Below, in pieces: positions 8,388 to 12,500 of a stretch of 12,500 bases of DNA. The position numbers were made by a program, and so were the translations under genes. The stretch's first letter is position 1, and every line of letters begins with the position of its first letter. This DNA is from Chromera velia. Lineage: Eukaryota; Sar; Chromeraceae. The stretch lies in contig JAHBMJ010000580.1 in the NCBI GenBank assembly GCA_018398765.1, forward strand, positions 3,400 through 15,899, given 5' to 3'. A model generated the notes under the pieces. That model saw only the letters and a program-made list of their open reading frames with translations. It searched no databases and was not told where the DNA came from.

Positions 8388-8603
8388 TCACAAAGAGTGA
8401 CAAAGAGCGTCCCTTGGACTCAATAGTCAGGTGTCCTCCGCCGCTCTTCTGTAAAGTTGGCACAGTGTCACCTTGTCTTGCTATTGTGCTTGTACATTTT
8501 TTTATACTCCGATCGACGGGCCCGATCCAAGGCCAAACCGATTGGTCGGGTCAACAGAGACAGCGCTCGAGACGAGAACGAACACCGAACCCTGACTTCA
8601 AAG
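8388..8603 (+). other. 5' untranslated exon 1 of the CBM20/repeat gene (inferred)
   Basis: The 5' end is estimated from the TATA box; the 3' end is fixed by the splice donor AAAG|GTGAGT at 8603/8604. The exon contains no ATG in any frame, which is what is expected of a leader that must let ribosomes reach the first ATG in exon 2. Confidence 0.5.
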
Positions 8604-8766
8604 GTGAGTCTACGGGCCTCTCGTCTACGGTTGAGCCCCGTCTACTTTCCCAGATTTGCCACGTGGAGTATGTAGCTTCGCTGGATGCGGTTTTTATTCT
8701 CATGACGAGCTGTACGCGTGGGCTGTGTCTTTCCTTTCACACGTGTCTTTTTTCTTCTCTCCACAG
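8604..8766 (+). other. 5' UTR intron, 163 nt
   Basis: The donor is AAAG|GTGAGT and the acceptor TTTTTCTTCTCTCCACAG|GA, both near-perfect for a spliceosomal intron with a strong polypyrimidine tract. The intron itself contains ATGs (for example at 8669 and 8702); removing it makes 8820 the first ATG of the message. Confidence 0.75.
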
Positions 8767-8819
8767 GAACGACTGTCTTTCGTATCGTCATCGTTGTGAA
8801 CGTGAGCCGATCTGCGTGC

Positions 8820-10679
8820 ATGATGGCAAGTCGGGGCATCATCTTTGCGTGCTCCGGTGCGGATGTGGGCGAGGACCGGGAGCTGGTGGTGATTGGGCAG
8901 AGCAGTGCGCTGGGCAACTGGGAGGTCGCACGCGGTGTTCCGCTGTGGCGGGCAGAAGGGTCTCTCGAGTCCCCCTTCTGGGTCTCTGAGCCCGTGGAGC
9001 TGCTGCAAGAAGGGAGTGAGACCCTGACAGACAGCGGTGGTGGGGCAGTGGATCAACAGCAGAAGTTTCTCTTTGTGGTAGTTCCGACTGGAGTCAACAA
9101 GGGGGGAGGGAGAGGGGTAGGGCAAGGCCAGAGTGTGAGATCGTTTGACGAGATGAAAATTGAGTCATTGAAGGACGTGCGGGTCGTTGATGTCCCTGAG
9201 GGTGTGTGGGTGTGGGTGGGCGGGCGGTGGGGGGACCTTCAGACGACCAGCGTTGTGGCAGACAGGGGTGAGGTGGAGAGACTGCAGGCAGAGAGAAGAG
9301 GTGATTGGCCTCAGGAGGAACCGCAGACAGAGCACAGCCGTCTTGAGTCTTCTCCGCCTCCATCTCCTCTCATTCTCACTGACGCGTGCACTGTCGGGAG
9401 AATGGACAGAGATGCAGAGTGTGTTCACCATTCTTTCCGATCCGACACTGCTGTATACAAGCACAAAAGTCTCTCCCAGGCTGACTCGTCCACATGCCGA
9501 CAGAAAGAGAAGCATTCGAAAACGAAAATGTCAACTAGAATTCATCCGTTCCGTGTACAGACAGTAGAAGCGGTCCCATTTGTCTGTCCTCAGATTGCTT
9601 TTGAACCTAAGAGTAACCCCGTCAGAGAAGTGCAGGTGGTCGACGGACAGTCGCAGTTCCGTAGTGGTCATGGCGTGAGAGAGCGGAGAGAGATGGAAGG
9701 AAGAGGTTGCAACTGTGAGGTCAATCCCGAAAGACGAAACGTTTCACATCCGTCTCTCTCCTCTCCCCGAGCCGTTCCCTCAGCCCACACCTCCATCCCC
9801 CCCCACCCGACTCCACCCTTGACGACAGGTCCCATAGAGGAGCAGAGGTCAGTCACAACCGCCCCCTGGCCGCCAGCGTCCGCAGTCCCTCACATCAGAG
9901 CAAAGGGTGCAATTGGTGGGGGAGCGAAGAGGGGGCGAGAGGGGGGATGTGCGAGGGGTGTGGTCAGGACTGTCACAAATGCTGTAGGGGAGAGCGTTGA
10001 GGTGTCGGATGGGGGGTATCGGCAAGACGCGGATGCCGATCTCTGTGAAGAAGAGCTCGCCGTTGCTCGACCTTCCAAACAACAGAAAAGGACAGGGAAG
10101 TACTGCACACTCGGAATGCGGGGTCACTCAGCGTCGCAAGGAGAGGGACCTCCTGTATTGAGAAGTAAGTGGGGAAAGAGGTTGTGTGAACACGGGCGCC
10201 AGCGCAGCAGGTGCAAGGAGTGTGGGGGCTCCGGTATTTGCGAGCATGGACGGCAGCGATATAGTTGCAAAGAGTGTGGAGGTTCAAATATTTGCCAACA
10301 TGGCCGGCAGCGACAGAAGTGTAAAGAGTGTGGGGGGTCAAGCATTTGCGAGCATGGGAGGGAACGATACAGGTGCAAGAAGTGTGGGGGCTCAAGCATT
10401 TGCGAGCATGGGCGGGAGCGCAGAATGTGCAAGGAGTGTGGGGGCTCAAATATTTGCGAGCACGGGCGCCAGCGCAGCAGGTGCAAGGAGTGTGGGGGCT
10501 CAAGCATTTGCGAGCATGGGCGGGAGCGATACACTTGCAAGGAGTGTGGAGGCCGAGGCATTTGTGAGCATGGGCGGCATCGACACGGGTGCAAACAGTG
10601 CAAAAAGCAGAAACACCTGGAAAAGAACCCCACTGACTGCCAGGAGGAGGATGTGCAAGAAGAAAATAAGGATGCGTGA
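8820..10679 (+). CDS. CBM20-like domain protein with eight CxH-CxxC zinc-binding-type repeats
   Basis: This reads as a 619-aa protein. Residues about 3-138 resemble a CBM20 starch-binding domain: a beta strand GIIFACSG, then ELVVIGQSSALGNW (the family's 'G-x-LGNW' signature, residues about 31-34), Trp 43 and Trp 54, a KFLFVVVP strand (82-89) and WVWVGGRWG (130-138). CBM20 modules bind starch or glycogen-like glucan. Residues about 140-454 are low-complexity, rich in Ser, Pro, Arg and Gly, with no domain seen. Residues 455-598 are eight 18-residue repeats of pattern C-x-H-G-R-x-R-x-x-C-K-x-C-G-G, able in principle to bind zinc through Cys-His-Cys-Cys. A short acidic tail ends at TGA. There is no signal peptide or membrane segment. 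The start is the first ATG after splicing; ATG 8823, one codon later, has better context. A GTAAGT at about 10164 could be an alternative donor. The CBM20 call is moderate and the repeat region certain; biochemical role unknown. Confidence 0.8.
   Translation: MMASRGIIFACSGADVGEDRELVVIGQSSALGNWEVARGVPLWRAEGSLESPFWVSEPVELLQEGSETLTDSGGGAVDQQQKFLFVVVPTGVNKGGGRGVGQGQSVRSFDEMKIESLKDVRVVDVPEGVWVWVGGRWGDLQTTSVVADRGEVERLQAERRGDWPQEEPQTEHSRLESSPPPSPLILTDACTVGRMDRDAECVHHSFRSDTAVYKHKSLSQADSSTCRQKEKHSKTKMSTRIHPFRVQTVEAVPFVCPQIAFEPKSNPVREVQVVDGQSQFRSGHGVRERREMEGRGCNCEVNPERRNVSHPSLSSPRAVPSAHTSIPPHPTPPLTTGPIEEQRSVTTAPWPPASAVPHIRAKGAIGGGAKRGREGGCARGVVRTVTNAVGESVEVSDGGYRQDADADLCEEELAVARPSKQQKRTGKYCTLGMRGHSASQGEGPPVLRSKWGKRLCEHGRQRSRCKECGGSGICEHGRQRYSCKECGGSNICQHGRQRQKCKECGGSSICEHGRERYRCKKCGGSSICEHGRERRMCKECGGSNICEHGRQRSRCKECGGSSICEHGRERYTCKECGGRGICEHGRHRHGCKQCKKQKHLEKNPTDCQEEDVQEENKDA
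10182..10613 (+). repeat. Eight in-frame 54-bp tandem repeats
   Basis: The units start at 10182, 10236, 10290, 10344, 10398, 10452, 10506 and 10560, each exactly 54 bases. Each encodes I/L-C-E/Q-H-G-R-x-R-x-x-C-K-x-C followed by a short Gly/Ser spacer. The invariant positions are the three Cys, the His and the first Arg pair; variation clusters at the two residues before the second Cys and in the spacer. Unit 8 departs at its end (CKQCKKQK), marking the array edge. Confidence 0.95.
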
Positions 10680-10730
10680 GGGAGTTGTTTGAGTGAGGTT
10701 TTTGGGTGTTTGAGTGAGTGAGGGTCCCAG

Positions 10731-10877
10731 ATTTGCGAACACAATCGATTGCGCTATCGATGCAAGGAGTGCAAAGCAAAAGGTCAAAAGAATGTGGAGA
10801 AAGAAGCATGCAACGGGGACAGCGTGGAGGGAGGGAGAAAAGGAGAGAGTGCGATGGCTTGGGGGAGTGGTCAGTGA
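10731..10877 (+). pseudogene. Ninth repeat unit beyond the stop codon, possible lost or alternative last exon
   Basis: From 10731 the sequence reads ICEHNRLRYRCKECKAKG, clearly another repeat unit, then a Lys/Glu-rich tail to TGA at 10875-10877. It is in the same frame as the main coding region, separated by 51 bases that include two TGA codons (10677-10679 and 10719-10721). A possible acceptor, GGGTCCCAG, abuts it at 10730. No strong donor in the right phase is visible upstream: GTGAGG at 10676 would shift the frame, and GTGCAA at about 10654 keeps the frame but is weak. It may be an alternative C-terminus or a remnant cut off by a nonsense change. Confidence 0.5.
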
Positions 10878-11540
10878 GGAGCTGTGCGTAGATTGAGCAG
10901 GGCTGAGGCATGCAGGGGATGGAGTGCTTGGGGGAGCAACACTGACGGGGGGGAAAGGCCTCTTATGCCTCTTCGTCAGCATTGTGCATTGCTTTGGTGT
11001 GCGCCCCTTCAGCCTCGCTTTCAGACGGTGTCCTCTCCTGTATCCCCTTTCCGTGTCGCATCTTTCTGCCGCCTTGTTTGCTTTTGGCCTCCTTCCTTCT
11101 TTTTCTCGTCTTTCTTCGTTTCGTTGTTTGCCTCCCTCTAACCCTCCAGTCTTCTTCTGTTCTTTCTTTTTTGCCTTTGCCTTGCTGTTTCCGTCTGTGT
11201 GCCTTTTCGTTCGCCTATTCACCTCTTTTTGTTTTGCCACTATATGCCGGAGTTACTCGGACCTGCAAGGCAGAATTGCAGCCGTCTGTTGCGATTGTAT
11301 TTGTGCAGTCAGAGGCTTGGCGGCGTTTCGTATTTGCCTGGTCTTTCTCTTTTGCCCTCTTTCCCTCTTGCTTCCCTTTTCTTTCTATCAGATTGAGAAG
11401 ACGGTCTGAGAGGCGCCTTTTCCTTTTGAGGGGAGGGAGAAAAGAAGGGGAGAGTGAGAAGATCGTTTGTTTCTAGAATTCCACTTATGCAGGGACGGTT
11501 GCGTGTTCAGCCTCGATCAGACTCCCTTAATTCTCCCTCT
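10878..11540. other. Downstream region, pyrimidine-rich tract, no gene seen
   Basis: This may hold the 3' untranslated region of the upstream gene. From about 11030 to 11390 the plus strand is strongly C/T-rich, keeping several frames open with Phe/Leu/Ser/Cys-rich translations. It ends in a strong acceptor-like tract, CTTTTCTTTCTATCAG, at 11391. No matching donor, domain or clear poly-A signal is identified. Confidence 0.45.
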
Positions 11541-11681
11541 TTAGCTCTCTCTAAGAAGATGATAGAGAGGAGGGATGCAGAGGGGTGCATGGTGGTTTCG
11601 CTTGGGACCATCTCTAGCTGTCTCTGGGAAGATGATTGAGAGGAGGGTGCAGAGGGCTGCATGGTGGTTTCCTTTGGGACC
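11541..11681. repeat. Tandem duplication, two units of about 72 bp
   Basis: Units at about 11541-11609 and 11614-11680 share TAGCTCTCTCTAAGAAGATG versus TAGCTGTCTCTGGGAAGATG, then GAGAGGAGGG and TGCATGGTGGTTTC, and end in TTGGGAC. The offset changes from 73 to 71 through small indels. The function is unknown. Confidence 0.85.
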
Positions 11682-12300
11682 CGGTGTGAGGGAAGACGTC
11701 ACAAGAGAGAAGAAGCGTTTTTCGAGAAGGCCGCTTGTATGCATCACAAAGAGAGTTGCCGTCACCTCACCTGTCTGCCTTTGCTTTCATTGTCAGGAAA
11801 GGCGGCAAAGGCCGTTGGATCAGTCAAACAATATGTAATTTTGTTTCAGCTTGCCTCTTTCCGAGTCTTTCGTTTTGGCTTGATTCGTGGGCATCGATCG
11901 AATGGCAGGTGAGTTCGCTTTTTCCAAACTTGGTTCCGTTGCATGGTACCGGTTGATACATAGTTGCTAGACCGGTTGGCTTGAACCCAAACGGATCTCG
12001 AGGCTCACTGACCTCTAGACTGACCTACACTGGCCTCAATTAACCGCCTCAATGGCCTCAACCGCCTCATCGCGGCCTCGACTTAATTATTTCATTCTGA
12101 TCTTTTATTTTTTTTTTCTGTTTTTTTTTCATTTATCAACCAACAATGCCGCAGTGTAACCAACAATAATATAGTTTTCAATATAAGTTGAATATGCTAC
12201 TAAACCTAAAGAATATGTCCGCGATGACAAAGTCTACATGATTACCAAACATTTTGACCCTAGTTTTGACTCCAGGTACACACTGGCAGTACGGTTAGGA
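11682..12300. other. No assured gene; isolated splice-like signals and degenerate GGCCTCAA repeats
   Basis: A good donor context, ATGGCAG|GTGAGT, occurs at 11902-11914, and acceptor-like tracts lie at 11797 (CATTGTCAG) and 11850 (TTGTTTCAG). They could be the start of a gene running off the right edge, but no coding exon can be shown. At about 12032-12080 GGCCTC starts recur at 12032, 12054 and 12074 with CCGCCTCA between them. T-runs follow at 12104-12130. Confidence 0.35.
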
Positions 12301-12301
12301 G

Positions 12302-12401
12302 CTACTACCGGGCCCCTTGGGGGGATGGCGGGTTACCGTCACTTTGGTTACCATGGGGCGGTAACTTAGGGGCCCAAAGGCCCCTACCACTACCGTAGTA
12401 G
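12302..12401. repeat. Imperfect 100-bp hairpin (inverted repeat)
   Basis: Three nested pairs are visible: CTACTAC (12302-12308) with GTAGTAG (12395-12401), CCTTGGGG (12316-12323) with CCCAAAGG (12373-12380, one mismatch), and GTTACCG (12332-12338) with CGGTAAC (12359-12365). The sequence is much more GC-rich than its AT-rich surroundings, which suggests an inserted fold-back element or transposon end. No target duplication was identified. Confidence 0.7.
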
Positions 12402-12500
12402 TTCGGGCCAAGACCTTGGCAAAGGATACAAAAAAAGCGTGACGCATGCATGGATTAAAAAAAATTTAAATCCGTCTCCTTCAAATCCGTTTCAACTTCT

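Noticed and set aside
8345-8603. Coding exon upstream of the intron in the spliced frame
   Set aside because: The frame is open but overlaps the TATA box and contains no ATG, so it is better explained as leader.
8718-8819. Hydrophobic N-terminal extension of the CBM20 protein, signal-anchor-like
   Set aside because: It would begin at GTG inside the intron and read across a strong acceptor; no in-frame ATG exists before 8820.
9973-11240. Long open frames on the minus strand and in the other plus frames across the 54-bp repeats (up to about 310 codons)
   Set aside because: A repeat whose length is a multiple of three keeps every frame open if one unit lacks stops. The antisense products are low-complexity and lack the conserved Cys/His pattern.
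10924-11476. Plus-strand frames of about 160 codons rich in Phe, Leu, Cys and Ser, resembling membrane proteins
   Set aside because: They arise from a pyrimidine-rich tract in two frames at once and show no domain or usual start context.
1-12500. tRNA, rRNA, CRISPR or bacterial operon signals
   Set aside because: None seen; the gene structure is eukaryotic.

Overview
The window looks like nuclear DNA of a eukaryotic alga, most likely a chromerid alveolate (Chromera-like). Reasons: consensus GT-AG introns, a TATA-driven gene with an ATG-free leader exon, low gene density, several decayed transposons, and a protein with CxHGRxRxxCKxCGG repeats, a type I associate with chromerid and related algal proteomes from memory. 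The organism call is an inference.

Layout. (1) 1-3065, minus strand: a decayed APE-type non-LTR retrotransposon. It reads from the C-terminal end of an endonuclease domain through the linker, a reverse transcriptase with its catalytic motifs, and the C-terminal region, which runs off the left edge. It is broken by frameshifts and in-frame stops and seems truncated at its 5' end. (2) 3066-5600: no gene seen; a CAGG/CAGA microsatellite, a pyrimidine-rich stretch, and an AT-rich stretch with an old tandem duplication. (3) 5601-8022: a large inverted repeat with arms of about 460-475 bp around a 1.1 kb spacer. Both arms hold the same unrecognised gene fragment with two introns of conserved length (94 and 61 nt), arranged tail to tail. 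The right arm is split by a 363-bp non-autonomous hAT-like element with an 8-bp target duplication; the left arm preserves the empty site. (4) 8357-10679, plus strand: the one convincing intact gene. It has a TATA box, an ATG-free 5' exon, a 163-nt intron, and a 619-aa coding region with an N-terminal CBM20-like starch-binding domain, a long low-complexity linker and eight 18-residue zinc-binding-type repeats. A ninth repeat lies in frame beyond two TGA codons. (5) 10878-12500: no convincing gene; a pyrimidine-rich tract, a 72-bp tandem duplication, isolated splice-like signals, degenerate GGCCTCAA repeats and a 100-bp imperfect hairpin.

How the parts relate: only the CBM20/repeat gene looks functional, and its role (for example a glucan-associated scaffold or regulator) is not known. 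The rest is mostly transposon remains and duplicated gene debris. The inverted repeat could give a hairpin transcript if it is transcribed, but nothing in the sequence proves that.
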